Positions 24,229 to 37,314 of a DNA stretch of 64,000 nt are shown here, piece by piece (position 1 is the stretch's first letter; every line of letters starts with the position of its first letter). The DNA comes from Costus lasius. Its lineage: Eukaryota > Streptophyta > Magnoliopsida > Zingiberales > Costaceae. The notes beneath the pieces are model-generated. The model made no database searches and was not told where the DNA came from. It saw nothing but the letters and a program-made list of their open reading frames with translations. The translations under genes were made by a program, and so were the position numbers. The stretch lies in NCBI GenBank assembly GCA_027563935.2, contig CM050450.1, positions 94,238,439-94,302,438 of the forward strand, in the 5' to 3' direction.

Positions 24229-25968
24229 CTAATGGTTGAGAAATCTCAAACCCATATTATTACAGTGCTTCTCATGCTTCTGCTGCGCTAGAGGCTTTGT
24301 AAGCGGGTCAGCTAGATTGTCATCTGTATGAACCTTGCAGATCTTGATCTCTCCTCGATCTATGATCTCACGGATCAAATGAAACCTTCTCTGTATGTGC
24401 TTGGACTTCTGGTGCGACCGTGGTTCCTTTGCTTGTGCTATTGCTCCAGTGTTATCACAGAAGATAACCAATGGATCTGCACTCGAAGGAACAACACCAA
24501 GTTCTTGAACGAACTTACGAATCCACACTGCCTCCTTTGATGCTTCCGAGGCTGCAACATACTTGGCTTCTGTTGTGGAATCAGCAACAATAGATTGTTT
24601 GATACTTTTCCACACCACTGCTCCTCCATTCAAGCTAAAAACATAGCCTGATTGCGATCGGAAATCATCCTGGTCAGATTGGAATGAAGCATCAGTATAT
24701 CCTTCAATACTGAGTTCTTCCTGACCTCCATAAATCAAGAACATATCTTTGGTCCTCCGAAGATATTTCAAAATGTTCTTGACCGCAATCCAGTGTGCCT
24801 TACCTGGATTACTTTGGAATCGACTGGTGACGCTTAACCCGTAAGCGACGTCTGGGCGAGTACACAACATCGCATACATGATGGATCCAATAACCGAAGC
24901 ATAAGGCGTATTGTCCATTTCATCTTTCTCAGATTGTGTTTGAGGACACTGGCTCTTAGAAAGATTCAGACCATGTCTGACTGGAAGATATCCTCTTTTA
25001 GAATTTTCTAAATGGAATCTCTCCAGGACTTTATCGATGTAAGTACTCTGGCACAGCCCGAGAAGCCTCTTAGATCTATCTCTGTAGATCTTCACACCTA
25101 ATACATAGGCTGCTTCTCCTAAATCTTTCATCTAGAAACATTTTCTTAACCATGCTTTAACGGCATGCAGTTCAGGAATATCGTTTCTAATGATTAAGAT
25201 ATCATCGACGTAGAGGACTAGGAAAGTAATCACGCTCCCACTAAACCTCTTATATACACACGGGTCATCTTCATTTTTGATGAAACCAAATTCACAAACT
25301 GATTCATCAAAACGAATATTCCAGCTTCTAGATGCTTGTTTTAGTCCATAAATGGACTTCTTTAATTTGCATATTTTATGACGATCTGATGGATTGATGA
25401 AACCTTCAGGTTGTGTCATATACACATCCTCTTCTAGTTTTCCATTAAGGAAAGCGGTCTTCACATCCATTTGCCAGATCTCATAATCATAATATGCTGC
25501 TATCGCGAGAATAATCCGAATAGACTTGAACATGGCTACAGGAGAGAAAGTTTCATCATAATCTATCCCGTAGATTTGTTTGAAACCTTTCGCAACTAGC
25601 CTGCCTTTATAGTTAACCACGTTACCATCCATGTCAATCTTCTTCTTGAAGATCCACTTACAGCCTATAGGGATTACTCCCGGAGGCGGATCAACCAAAT
25701 CCCAGACTTGGTTATCTGACATGGAGTCCATCTCGGCTCGCATAGCTTCAAGCCATCTTGCTGATTCCGGTCCACTGACCGCATCCGCATAAGTAAGGGG
25801 TTCATCATCAATGATGTAGACTCCGTCATAGCGCTCAGGCTGTCGACGGATCCTTCTCGATCTTCGCGGTTCCCGTGATATCTGAGCCTCAGGTTGAACA
25901 TCAACCTGTTCTATTTGCTCAGGCTCATCCAACTGAGCTTGACTACTTTGTCCCTCTTCTGGACTTTC
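24229..25968 (-). pseudogene. Element G Pol, RT and RNase H part
   Basis: Downstream half of G's polyprotein: linker, RT (YKGRLVAKGFKQIYGIDYDE, QMDVKTAFLNGKL, LYVDDILII) and RNase H ending NNMGLRFLNH at 24229. A TAG at 25129-25131 replaces the CAG codon in CFQMKDLG, so RT is cut short of its thumb. The upstream end (25964-25968, CTTTC) is the target of element F; the frame continues at 35162. Apart from the stop the frame is open. Confidence 0.93.
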
Positions 25969-27663
25969 TGAAGGTCCCTAAAGTAAGGGGGTGAAACCCT
26001 AAGCATGCGCAAATTAAAATACTTGCATGGGCGGAATTAGGGTCTTTATAGGATCGCATGTAGTATGACTATATAATCAACTTGGTTGCTTTTCATAGAT
26101 CAAGTGAAAATCTCACCATGGCCATGACTAGGACGGCGCCTTGGAAGCAAGAGGGCGAAAAAGGCTCTCCTCCAAAGAAGACACACACAAAGGTGATGAA
26201 GACTTCCTCCTTGCGCAATTCTTGTGCTAGCGAAAATGCCAAGGTGTCCTTTTGTGTTGAGGAGATGAGATGATCCTCCTTGCTAGTCGAGAGCTCTCCC
26301 TCTTCGATCTTGACGATCCTCCAAAAACGAGAGAGCTTCGAAAAACAAGAGGCATTGAGGCAATTGGCGTTTTGGCGTTAGGCGTTACAAGACTTCCCAT
26401 AATGGAAAGTCATCAAGACATGCGTTCATGTCTTGTGAACTAATCCACAACGCCAATTCAATTGAACCAAGCGATTACAAATGTGAACCGGTTCAATTGA
26501 ATTCGGTCCAATTGCATTTGGTCCATAGACCAAATTGAACCAAGCCAAGCCATGGTCTAAATCTCATATGAACCATGAAGGTTCAAGATCTAACCGTACA
26601 TCTCTTGATGCTCTTGATCTCACCGATCTAGCATCAATACTCTCGATCGAAGCTTACCGATCTCAAGCCCTAATCAATCAAACAAGATCAGACCGGATCT
26701 CACTTACAATCAGAGTTTAAACTCCTTTAAACTGAATTAAAACAATCCAGTCCACATGATCTGACTCAAGTAAGCCATATCACCAAATTGTGCGACCCTA
26801 AGGGTATCCTTTAAATGTCGGTAACGATAACTAACGTTATCACAATCAGTGAGGGGTATCTAGCAACACATCACTGTCTCCCGATATAAAGGAAAGAGTC
26901 TTCCAAGACTTCACCCAAACCACAGCTCAAGTGTGAATCCACTTCACTAAACATACATGTTTCCTTTGCCACTGGATGTTCTTATTGGACAAGTGTGTCA
27001 AGCTTGTTATTCCAATATGATGAGCATGACTAGATCAGATGAACATAGTCATCTGGGTATGGCCATACACTTTCTCAATCATCTCATGCAGGGGGGCCCC
27101 TTTAGAACATCACACTCCTTAAACAAGGAGACGGCAATCCTATATCTATCACTAGTTCCCTAACCTGACTCATGATCATTATCCAAGATAGTCTATTACC
27201 ATTATGTTTCAAATGATATTGAACTACCTCAAAACAATGACAATTATCATTTAGAAACACAAGTGATCTCAAGTCAGAGGAAGTATGCCACTTGCTTGTA
27301 TATAAGGATTATTCACATTGTGACAAGCAATTGAATATCCTAGTAGGGTCTGTCCAGTACATCCAATGTACCCATGAGTCTACATCTTATTCCATGCTCG
27401 AAGCATCCTATAAGATTAGAACACATATTAGTCTCAATCATATCAAGGCTGTCTCATGTTCACCAAGATATCTCGACTAAGGACATTACAGCATGTCAGC
27501 CTAGCTGAACAGCATTGAGACATTATTCAGAAGTACACTTATTGCAGCAGACAATGTAACATACTGAATAACAACCATTGCCTTTATAAACATAAGAGTT
27601 TATACATGATACTGTTACAATCCCAAAGGCCTCAAACATTAGCCTTAAGGGCATACCCCAACA
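25969..27663 (-). repeat. Element F 3' LTR
   Basis: 1,695 bp. On the minus strand it starts TGTTGGGGTATGCCC (at 27663) and ends TTAGGGACCTTCA. It follows the polypurine tract at 27664-27676. Confidence 0.94.
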
Positions 27664-27676
27664 ATCTCCCACTTGC
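27664..27676 (-). other. Polypurine tract, element F
   Basis: The minus strand reads GCAAGTGGGAGAT before the LTR start, the same as in A and B. Confidence 0.82.
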
Positions 27677-27683
27677 ACTTAAT

Positions 27684-30600
27684 CTAATGGTTGAGAAATC
27701 TCAAACCCATATTATTACAGTGCTTCTCATGCTTCTGCTGCGCCAGAGGCTTGGTAAGCGGGTCAGCCAGATTGTCATCTGTATGAACCTTGCAGATTTT
27801 GATCTCGCCACGATCAATGATCTCCCGGATCAAGTGAAACCGTCTCTGTATGTGCTTGGACTTCTGGTGCGACCGTGGTTCCTTTGCTTGTGCTATTGCT
27901 CCAGTGTTATCACAGAAGATAACCAAAGGATCTGCACTCGAAGGAACGACACCAAGTTCCTGAATGAACTTACGAATCCACACTGCCTCCTTGGATGCTT
28001 CCGAGGCTGCAACATACTCGGCTTCTGTTGTGGAATCAGCAACAGTAGACTGTTTGAAACTTTTCCACACCACTGCTCCTCCATTCAAGCTAAAAACATA
28101 GCCTGATTGCGATCAGAAATCATCCTGGTCCGACTGGAACGAAGCGTCAGTATATCCTTCTATACTGAGTTCTTCCTGACCACCATATATCAAGAACATA
28201 TCTTTGGTCCTCCGCAGATATTTTAAAATGTTCTTGACCGCAATCCAGTGTGCCTGACCTGGATTACTTTGGAACCGACTGGTCACGCTTAACCCGTAAG
28301 CGACGTCTGGGCGAGTACACAACATCGCATACATAATGGACCCAATAGCCGAAGCATAAGACGTATTGTCCATTTCATCTTTCTCAGTCTGTGTTTGTGG
28401 ACACTGACTCTTCGAAAGATTCAGACCATGTCTGACTGGAAGATATCCTCTTTTAGAATTCTCTAAATGGAATCTCTCCAGGACCTTATCGATGTAAGTA
28501 CTCTGGCACAGCCCGAGAAGCCTCTTTGATCTATCCCTGTAGATCTTCACACCTAACACATAGGCTGCTTCTCCTAAATCTTTCATCTGGAAACATTTTC
28601 CTAACCATGCTTTAACAGCATGCAGTTCAGGAACATCGTTTCCAATGATTAAGATATCATCGACGTAGAGGACTAGGAAAGTAATCACGCTCCCACTAAA
28701 CCTCTTATATACACACGGGTCATCTTCGTTCTTGATGAAACCAAACTCACAGATTGATCCATCAAACGAATATTCCAGCTTCTTGATGCTTGTTTAAGTC
28801 CATAAATGGACTTCTTTAACTTGCATATTTTATGACGATCTGATGGATTAGTGAAACCTTCAGGTTGTGTCATATACACATCCTCATCCAGTTTTCCATT
28901 AAGGAAAGCGGTCTTCACATCCATCTGCCAAATCTCATAATCGTAATATGCTGCTATCGCGAAAAGAATCCGAATAGACTTGAACATGGCTACAGGAGAG
29001 AAAGTTTCATCATAATCTATCCCGTAGATTTGTTTGAAACCTTTCGCAACTAGCCTGGCTTTATAGGTAACCACGTTACCATCCATGTCAATCTTCTTCT
29101 TGAAGATCCATTTACAGCCTATAGGGATTACTCCCGGAGGCGGATCAACCAAATCCCAGACCTGGTTATCTGACATGGAGTCCATTTCGGCTCGCATAGC
29201 TTCAAGCCATCTAGCTGACTCCGGTCCACTGACCGCATCCGCATAAGTGAGGGGTTCATCATTATCAATGATGTAGACTCCGTCATAGCGCTCAGGCTGT
29301 CGACGAATCCTTCCCGATCTTCGCGGTTCCCGTGATATCTGAGCCTCAGGTTGTTCAATAACCTGTTCTACCGGCTCAGGCTCATCCAACTGTGCTTGAC
29401 TACTTTGTCCTTCGTCTGGATTCTCATCCAGCTTTATTTCTCTCCCACTGGCTTCTTGCAGAAGAAACTCCTTCTCAAGAAAAACTGCCGTCCGAGCAAC
29501 AAATATTTTGTTCTCTTTGGGATCGTAGAAATAATAACCCTTAGTTTCCTTAGGGTATCCGATAAAGATACATTTCTCAGATCTGCTCTCTAGTTTCCCA
29601 GAGGCGAGCTTTTTGACATAAGCCTCGCAACCCCAGATCTTAATAAATGTCAAGCTCGGCTGTTTCCCATACCATAACTCATATGGAGTCTTTGAAACTG
29701 CCTTGGATGGCACTCGGTTTAGTACCTTTGCAGCTGTTTCCAGTGCAAAACCCCAAAAGGAGTAAGGTAGAGTAGCCTGACTCATCATAGAACGAACCAT
29801 ATCAAGTAATGTTCTATTTCTCCTCTCGGACACACCATTCCATTGCGGTGTTCCTGGCGGAGTGAGCTGTGAGATGATCCCACACTCCTTCAGATAGTCA
29901 GTAAACTCTCGACTTAGGTATTCTCCACTTCGATCAGAACGAAGTGCCTTGATATTTCGGCCTAGCTGATTCTGTACTTCATTTTTGAACTCTTTGAACT
30001 TGTCAAAAGATTCACTCTTATGTCTCATTAGATAGACATACCCATATCTACTGAAATCATCAGTAAAGGTAATGAAGTATGAATAGCCACCTCTGGCATG
30101 TTTACTAAATGGCCCACACACATCACTGTGTATAAGGTCAAGTAAACCTGAAGCCCTTTGACCTTTGTTAGGAAAAGGAGACTTCGTCATTTTACCCAAT
30201 AAACAAGCTTTGCATGTATCAATCTCCTCATAGGAGAATGATCCCAGCAGTCCATGATCATGCAACCGCTTAATGCGCTTCTTGTTAATATGGCCTAAAC
30301 GACTATGCCATAGCAAGGTGCTGTGATCAGCATACTTGGCTTTCTTATTATCAATATTTTGTATAGAACATTCCATATCCAACATGAATAACCCATTGTT
30401 AATTGATCCAGAAGCATAAACAATATTATCATAAGACAAAATACACTTTGAAATATTGCATTCAAAAGAAATCCTTTCCTGACAAGAGCAAGAATAGAGA
30501 TAATATTTTTCGTAATGCTTGGTACAAAGTAACAATTGTCTAGTTCCAATACAAGTCCAGATGGTAATGAGATGTAATAAACCCCTACAGCAACAGCAGC

Positions 30601-31563
30601 AACCCGTGCCCCGTTTCCAACTCGTAGGTCCACCTCATGCTGTCCCACCTGTCTTCTTCTCTTGAGTTCCTGTACATTTGAACAAATGTGAACTCCACAT
30701 GCAGTGTCCAACACCCATGATATAGAAGAAGAAAACATGACCTCAGTCACAAATATACCTGAGCCAGAAGCGATGCTTCCCTTCTTGTCTCCTTGGAGCG
30801 CTTTACAGTCCTTTTTCCAGTGACCCAGCTGGCCACAGTGGAAACATCTGTTGTCCTTCGACCGCTTCACCTTTTGTTTCAGAGCCTTGCTGTAGCTCTT
30901 GACAGGGGCTTTGCCCTTCTTCCCCTTCTTCTTGTTCCTGGAAGGGAACATCAAGACAGAGGTTGAAGGCTTTCCCTTCAGAGTTTCCTCAGTAGTCAAG
31001 AGCATATTCAGCAACTCTGCCGGAGTACAATCGATTTTGTTTATATTAAAATTAATAATGAACGCATCGAAGGAGGCCGGGAGAGACTGCAGAATAATGT
31101 CTACAGCAAGCTCCTGATTGATGGTATGCCCCAGTTTCTCTAGAGCCTCCTTGTGCCCAATCATCTTGAGCACGTGAGCTCCCACTGGGCTCCCTTCAGC
31201 CAGTTTGCTCTGAAAGAAAAGCTTGGTCAAATTATAGTGTTCAGTCCTCGCCTGTGCAGCATACAACATCTTGAGGTTTGCTATAATTTCTATAGCAGAC
31301 ATATCCTCATGCTGGCGCTGCAGCGGTGGCGTCATAGACGCTAGCATCAGGCAAGCAACATCAATGCTATCATTGACATGCTTTTCATAGGCATCGCGAA
31401 CCGCCCTTGCGGCGTTCGCAGTGGGTTGAGGCGGTATAGCCGTCTCGAGGACATACAGTTTCCTCTCAGCCTTAAGAACAATCTTAAGGTGTCTGTACCA
31501 GTCCGAGAAGTTTGGCCCAGCAAACTTCTCCCTTTCCAGTAGGGATCGCACATTGAAGCTCAT
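27684..31563 (-). pseudogene. Element F Gag-Pol, two frameshifts and one stop
   Basis: ATG (31561-31563) opens MSFNVRSLLEREKF. Gag, the CFHCGQLGHWKKDC knuckle and LDTACG protease are intact. A 1-bp deletion near 30473, just after the protease region (KGF/FECNISK), shifts frame. Pre-integrase and integrase follow in the second frame. A second 1-bp deletion near 28765 in RT (SWNIR/FDES) shifts it again. RT with LYVDDILIIGND follows, then TGA at 28113-28115 in place of CGA in DDFRSQSG, then the rest of RNase H to 27684. The total, 3,880 bp, equals the 3,882-bp intact length minus the two deletions. Confidence 0.95.
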
Positions 31564-33440
31564 GGTGTTCGTTGCTGCAGGAATCTACAACAATGCAAGA
31601 ACATCAAGGTCAGTATCAATGTTTAGAATCAATCCAGGACTTAAGAAAGATTCTTTTCTCACTATTTTGTCTGACTGAAAAATCCATTAAACAGTCCGAA
31701 AGAGTAACACTCTTTTAGTGAGATGGGATCCAGATTTCATACTTGGTCTCCGCGTCCCGCTCAGGCGAGATAAGATGCACAGAGAGTACAAGTACTAATT
31801 TCTGGTAGGCAGTCCCTGCCAATCGCCAACCCGTGCGATTCCCCTTCATCTGGGCAATCCAGCAGACTGTGCCAACTGAGTTGGTACAACACAGTCTCTG
31901 ATCCCACAGATGGCTGCCTCCATATAGCTACCATATGCCCCATATGTAGCCTACATGGTCAAGCTGACCTGACCTACTCCCTGGACCACCACGTGCTATG
32001 CTGAGCAACGAGAAGCGATAAATCCCTTCTCTGTAACACGCAGGTGAAATCACACACCGTCTGAAGATAGATGGACGTGCCCACTGAGTGGGTACAACAC
32101 GGCTCCAACGATAGTCAGAACAGTGAGGTTTCGCGTCAGAAGGCTATCGAGCTTGAGATTTTAGCGTTGGATTTTAACGGTCTTTTATCTTCTTAACTAT
32201 CATACAAACCCTATGGTGATAGCAGAAGATAAATAAATCATGCAAGTCTAATTATTTAAGCAATAAAAGAAAGCATGATGATCTTATGTGGTAAACGCCC
32301 ATTAAGCCTAGGTAAGACCTTAAGTTAACTTAAGTCTTCACTTGAGCTCTTCTTGGGTTTTTGCCTCTCATCTGGCCCAGCCCAGGGCCCAAGCGCCCAC
32401 CAGGTGAATGCGCCTCTGCCATGTGTGCTTTGAACTCTTGTCTGATTAAAATACATTTTAATCTATCTAGACAAGATTGACTCGCAGGTCAATTATACAA
32501 TAAATTAATTAAAAATATGATGCGCAGATCACAATAATATTAATTTACAATTTACCAGGCTCGCAGGCCCCAGCACAGCACACATTAAAAGGGCAACCCA
32601 CATAAGATGAAATAGACTAGCAACATGGTATACATCCAATGAACATGTGATCCATAGACAAAATAAAATTTTCAAAATCCCATTGGAATCAATTTTACTT
32701 GTCTTATGTGCCCTACTACCTTACAACGGTCCATTAATAGGGATCCACTCATCCATCTAGTCAGATCCACTGCCCTTGCATGCACCAAGTCCTAACTGAC
32801 TTGGGTTGACCTAATGGTCAACCATGCATGCGCCAAGGGCTGAACAACCTCATGAGTTCTGGCAAGTGGGTGTGACCCCGGGCCTAACTCAAGAGTGTTC
32901 ATTGGTTGTCTCAACCAGACCTCGCTACACGCCTGTCCGCAGTCGACCTATAGCCACCTCGTGCTTGCGCACAGGTGCCATCTGGTCGACCCATCTAGGC
33001 TGTCAGATGGTCTGATCAGACTGGTTGGATCTTACTTAGAGGATGACTTCAACCCTACTAACCCGTCTAAGGGTTTATAGCAGGCGCCATTTAGATCTAA
33101 TGGTGATAAGCGCGCAAGATGTAAGTTTTGATAAAACATCTACAACAATGCGCAAACAAACAACATGCGGTTCTTGAGAAAACAAGATACATCTAATATC
33201 TAGCATGTTGATAACCCTTAGATCTAGGCATAAGCGCAAACTTCTTGTAACAATGATGCAAGCGCAAACAAACAATGTAAACATAGCATCATGTAAACGC
33301 ATGTAAACAAAGCATCAAGTAAGCGCAACATAGCATCATGTAAACGCATGTAAACAAAGCATCAAGTAAGCGCAACATAGCATCATGTATGGATCACAAA
33401 CACTTGAAAGCAATCATATAGATCATACCGAAAACCCTAT
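31564..33440 (-). other. Untranslated leader of element F
   Basis: About 1.9 kb homologous to the leaders of A and B. The splice-acceptor-like block lies just before the Gag ATG (+ strand 31574-31617). Near the primer site it holds a 47-bp tandem repeat. No credible gene seen. Confidence 0.8.
33282..33390. repeat. 47-bp tandem repeat in F leader
   Basis: CATAGCATCATGTAAACGCA begins at 33282, 33329 and 33376, giving two full units and one partial one. It lies about 50 bp inside the primer site. I did not see it in A or B. Confidence 0.9.
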
Positions 33441-33452
33441 GCTCTGATACCA
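33441..33452 (-). other. Primer binding site, element F
   Basis: GCTCTGATACCA on the plus strand, the reverse complement of TGGTATCAGAGC, two bases from the LTR end. Confidence 0.93.
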
Positions 33453-33454
33453 AT

Positions 33455-35161
33455 TGAAGGTCCCTAAAGTAAGGGGGTGAAACCCTAAGCATGCGCAAAT
33501 TAAAATACTTGCATGGGCGGAATTAGGGTCTCTATAGGATCGCATGTAGTATGACTATATAATCAACTTGGTTGCTTTTCATAGATCAAGTGAAAATCTC
33601 ACCATGGCCATGACTAGGACGGCGCCTTGGAAGCAAGAGGGCGAAAAAGGCTCTCCTCCAAAGAAGACACACACAAAGGTGATGAAGACTTCCTCCTTGC
33701 GCAATTCTTGTGCTAGCAAAAATGCCAAGGTGTCCTTTTGTGTTGAGGAGATGAGATGATCCTCCTTGCTAGCCGAGAGCTCTCCCTCTTCGATCTTGAC
33801 GATCCCCTTGGACGATCCTCCAAAAACGAGAGAGCTTCGAAAAACAAGAGGCATTGAGGCAATTGGCGTTTTGGCGTTAGGCGTTACAAGACTTCCCATA
33901 ATGGAAAGTCATCAAGACATGCGTTCATGTCTTGTGAACTAATCCACAACGCCAATTCAATTGAACCAAGCGATTACAAATGTGAACCACTTCAATTGAA
34001 TTCGGTCCAATTGCATTTGGTCCATAGACCAAATTGAACCAAGCCAAGCCATGGTCTAAATCTCATATGAACCATGAAGGTTCAAGATCTAACCGTACAT
34101 CTCTTGATGCTCTTGATCTCACCGATCTAGCATCAATACTCTCGATCGAAGCTTACCGATCTCAAGCCCTAATCAATCAAACATGATCAGACTGGATCTC
34201 ACTTACAATCAGAGTTTAAACTCCTTTAAACTGAATCAAAACAATCCAGTCCACACGATCTGACTCAAGTAAGCCATATCACCAAATTGTGCGACCCTAA
34301 GGGTATCCTTTAAATGTCGGTAACGATAACTAACATTATCACAATCAGTGAGGGGTATCTAGAAACACATCACTGTCTCCCGATATAAAGGAAAGAGTCT
34401 TCCAAGACTTCACCCAAACCACAGCTCAAGTGTGAATCCACTTCACTAAACATACATGTTTCCTTTGCCACTGGATGTTCTTATTGGACAAGTGTGTCAA
34501 GCTTGTTATTCCAATATGATGAGCATGACTAGATCAGATGAACATAGTCATCTGGGTATGGCCATACACTTTCTCAATCATCTCATGCAGGGGGGCCCCT
34601 TTAGAACATCACACTCCTTAAACAAGGAGACGGCAATCCTATATCTATCACTAGTGCCCTAACCTGACTCATGATCATTATCCAAGATAGTCTATTACCA
34701 TTATGTTTCAAATGATATTGAACTACCTCAAAACAATGACAATTATCATTTAGAAACACAAGTGATCTCAAGTCAGAGGAAGTATGCCACTTGCTTGTAT
34801 ATAAGGATTATTCACATTGTGACAAGCAATTGAATATCCTAGTAGGGTCTGTCCAGTACATCCAATGTACCCATGAGTCTACATCTTATTCCATGCTCGA
34901 AGCATCCTATAAGATTAGAACACATATTAGTCTCAATCATATCAAGGCTGTCTCATGTTCACCAAGATATCTCGACTAAGGACATTACAGCATGTCAGCC
35001 TAGCTGAACAGCATTGAGACATTATTCAGAAGTACACTTATTGCAGCAGACAATGTAACATACTGAATAACAACCATTGCCTTTATAAACATAAGAGTTT
35101 ATACATGATACTGATAGAATCCTAAGGCCTCAAACATTAGCCTTAAGGGCATACCCCAACA
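33455..35161 (-). repeat. Element F 5' LTR
   Basis: 1,707 bp, homologous to 25969-27663, with a 13-bp extra piece near 33808 that looks like a local duplication around GACGATCC. Confidence 0.94.
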
Positions 35162-37314
35162 CTTTCATCCAGTTTTATTTCTCTCCCACTAGCTTCTTGC
35201 AGAAGAAATTCCTTCTCAAGAAAAATAGCCATACGAGCAACAAATACTTTGTTCTCTTTGGGATTGTAGAAATAATAACCCTTAGTTTCTTTAGGGTAAC
35301 CGACAAAGATACATTTATCAGATCTGCTCTCCAGTTTCCCAGAGGCGAGCTTTTTGACATAAGCCTCGCAACCCCAGATTTTAATAAATGTCAAGCTCGG
35401 CTGTTTCCCATACCATAACTCATATGGAGTCTTTGAAATGGCCTTGGATGGCACTCGGTTTAGTACCTTTGCAGCTGTTTCTAGTGCAAATCCCCAAAAG
35501 GAGTAAGGTAAAGTAGCCTGACTCATCATTGAACGAACCATATCCAATAAGGTTCTATTTCTCCTCTCGGACACACCATTCCATTGCGGTGTTCCTGGCG
35601 GAGTGAGCTGTGAGATAATCCCACACTCCTTCAGATAGTCAGTAAACTCTCGACTCAAGTATTCTCCACCTCGATCGGATCGAAGTGCCTTGATATTCCG
35701 GCCTAACTGATTCTGTACTTCATTTTTGAACTCTTTGAACTTGTCAAAAGATTCACTCTTATGTCTCATTAGATAGACATAACCATATCTACTGAAATCA
35801 TCAGTAAAAGTAATGAAGTATAAATAGCCACCTCTGGCATGTTTACTAAATGGCCCACACACATCACTGTGAATGAGGTGAAGTAAACCTGAAGCCCTTT
35901 GACCTTTGTTAGAAAAAGGAGTCTTCGTCATTTTGCCCATTAAACAAGCTTTGCATGTATCAAGCTCCTCATAGGAGAATGATCCCAGCAGTCCATGGTC
36001 ATGCAACCGCTTAATACGCTTCTTGTTAATATGGCCTAAACGACTATGCCATAGCAAGGTGCTGTCATCAGCATACTTGGCTTTCTTATTATCAATTTGT
36101 TGTACAGAACATTCCATGTCCAACATGAATAACCCATTGTTAATCGACCCAGTAGCATAAACAATATTATCATATGAAATACAACACTTTAAAGTTTTGC
36201 ATTCAAAGGAAAACCCTTTCCTGACAAGAGCAGGAATAGAGATAATATTCTTAGTTATGCTCGGCACAAAATAACAATTGTCAAGTTCTAATACAAGACC
36301 AGATGGTAAAGAGATGTTATATTTTCCTACAGCAACAGCAGCAACCCGTGCCCCGTTTCCAACTCGTAGGTCCACCTCATGCTGTCCCACCTATCTTCTT
36401 CTCTTGAGTTCCTGTACATTTGAACAAATGTGAACTCCACATGCAGTGTCCAACACCCATGAAATAGAAGAAGATACCATGACTTCAGTCACAAAAATAC
36501 CTGAGCCAGAAGCGAAAGGCTTGCTTCCCTTCTTATCTCCTTGGAGCGCTTTACAGTCCTTTTTCCAGTGACCCAACTGGCCACAATGGAAACATCTGTA
36601 TTCCTTTGACCGCTTTATCTTTTGTTTCAGAGCTTTGTTATAGCTCTTGATAGGGGCTTTGCCCTTCTTCCCCTTCTTCTTGTTCCTTGAAGGAACCATC
36701 AAGACAGAGGATGAAGGCTTTCCCTTTTCAAGAGTCTGCTCTGTAGTACAGAGCATGTTCAGTAACTCTGCCGGTGTACAGTCGATCTTGTTCATATTAA
36801 AATTAATGATGAACGGATCGAAAGAGACCGGGAGAGACTGCAAGATAATGTCTACAACAAGTTCCTGATTGATGGTGTGTCCCAGTTTCTCTAGAGCCTC
36901 TTTGTACCCAATCATCTTGAGTACGTGAGCTCCCACTGGACTCCCTTCAGTCAGTTTGCTCTGAAAGAAAAGTTTTGTCAAGTTATAGCGTTCTGTCCTT
37001 GCCTGTGCAGCATACAGCATCTTGAGATTTGCTATAATTTCAATAGCAGATAAATCCTCATGCTGACGCTGTAGCTCTGGCGTCATAGACGCAAGCATAA
37101 GGCAAGCGACATCAATGCTATCATTGACATGCTTCTCATAAGCATCCCGAACCGCCCTTGCGGCGTTCGCAGCGGGTTGAGGCGGTATTGCCGTCTCAAG
37201 GACATACAGCTTCCTCTCAGCCTTAAGAACAATCTTAAGGTGTCCGTACCAGTCTGAGAAGTTTGGCCCAGCAAACTTCTCCCTTTCCAGTAAGGATCGC
37301 ACATTGAACCCTGT
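35162..37314 (-). pseudogene. Element G Gag, protease and integrase part
   Basis: Upstream half of G's polyprotein. The start codon is lost: at 37312-37314 the minus strand reads ACA where A, B and F have ATG, and the next codons read GGG TTC instead of AGC TTC. Gag, the knuckle (CFHCGQLGHWKKDC) and LDTACG protease follow. TAG at 36388-36390 replaces the CAG in RRRQVGQ. Beyond it the pre-integrase and integrase core (HSDVCGP, LRSDRGGEYL) are open to GREIKLDES, where element F interrupts. The frame resumes at 25968. Confidence 0.93.

Larger units (their letters stand above)
25969..35161 (-). mobile_element. Angela-like Ty1/copia element F, inserted in G's pol
   Basis: Complete 9,193-bp element flanked by CTTTC (25964-25968 and 35162-35166). 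The 3' LTR is 25969-27663, coding region 27684-31563, leader 31564-33440, primer site 33441-33452 and 5' LTR 33455-35161. By eye the LTRs differ at roughly 15 positions plus a 13-bp insertion near 33808, so F is older than B and probably older than A. The LTR ends are TGTTGG and CCTTCA. It has two frameshifts and one stop. Confidence 0.95.

Noticed and set aside
37302..37304. Alternative Gag start for G
   Set aside because: The codon is GTG (valine in A, B and F). The family start is the ATG four codons upstream, which G has lost.
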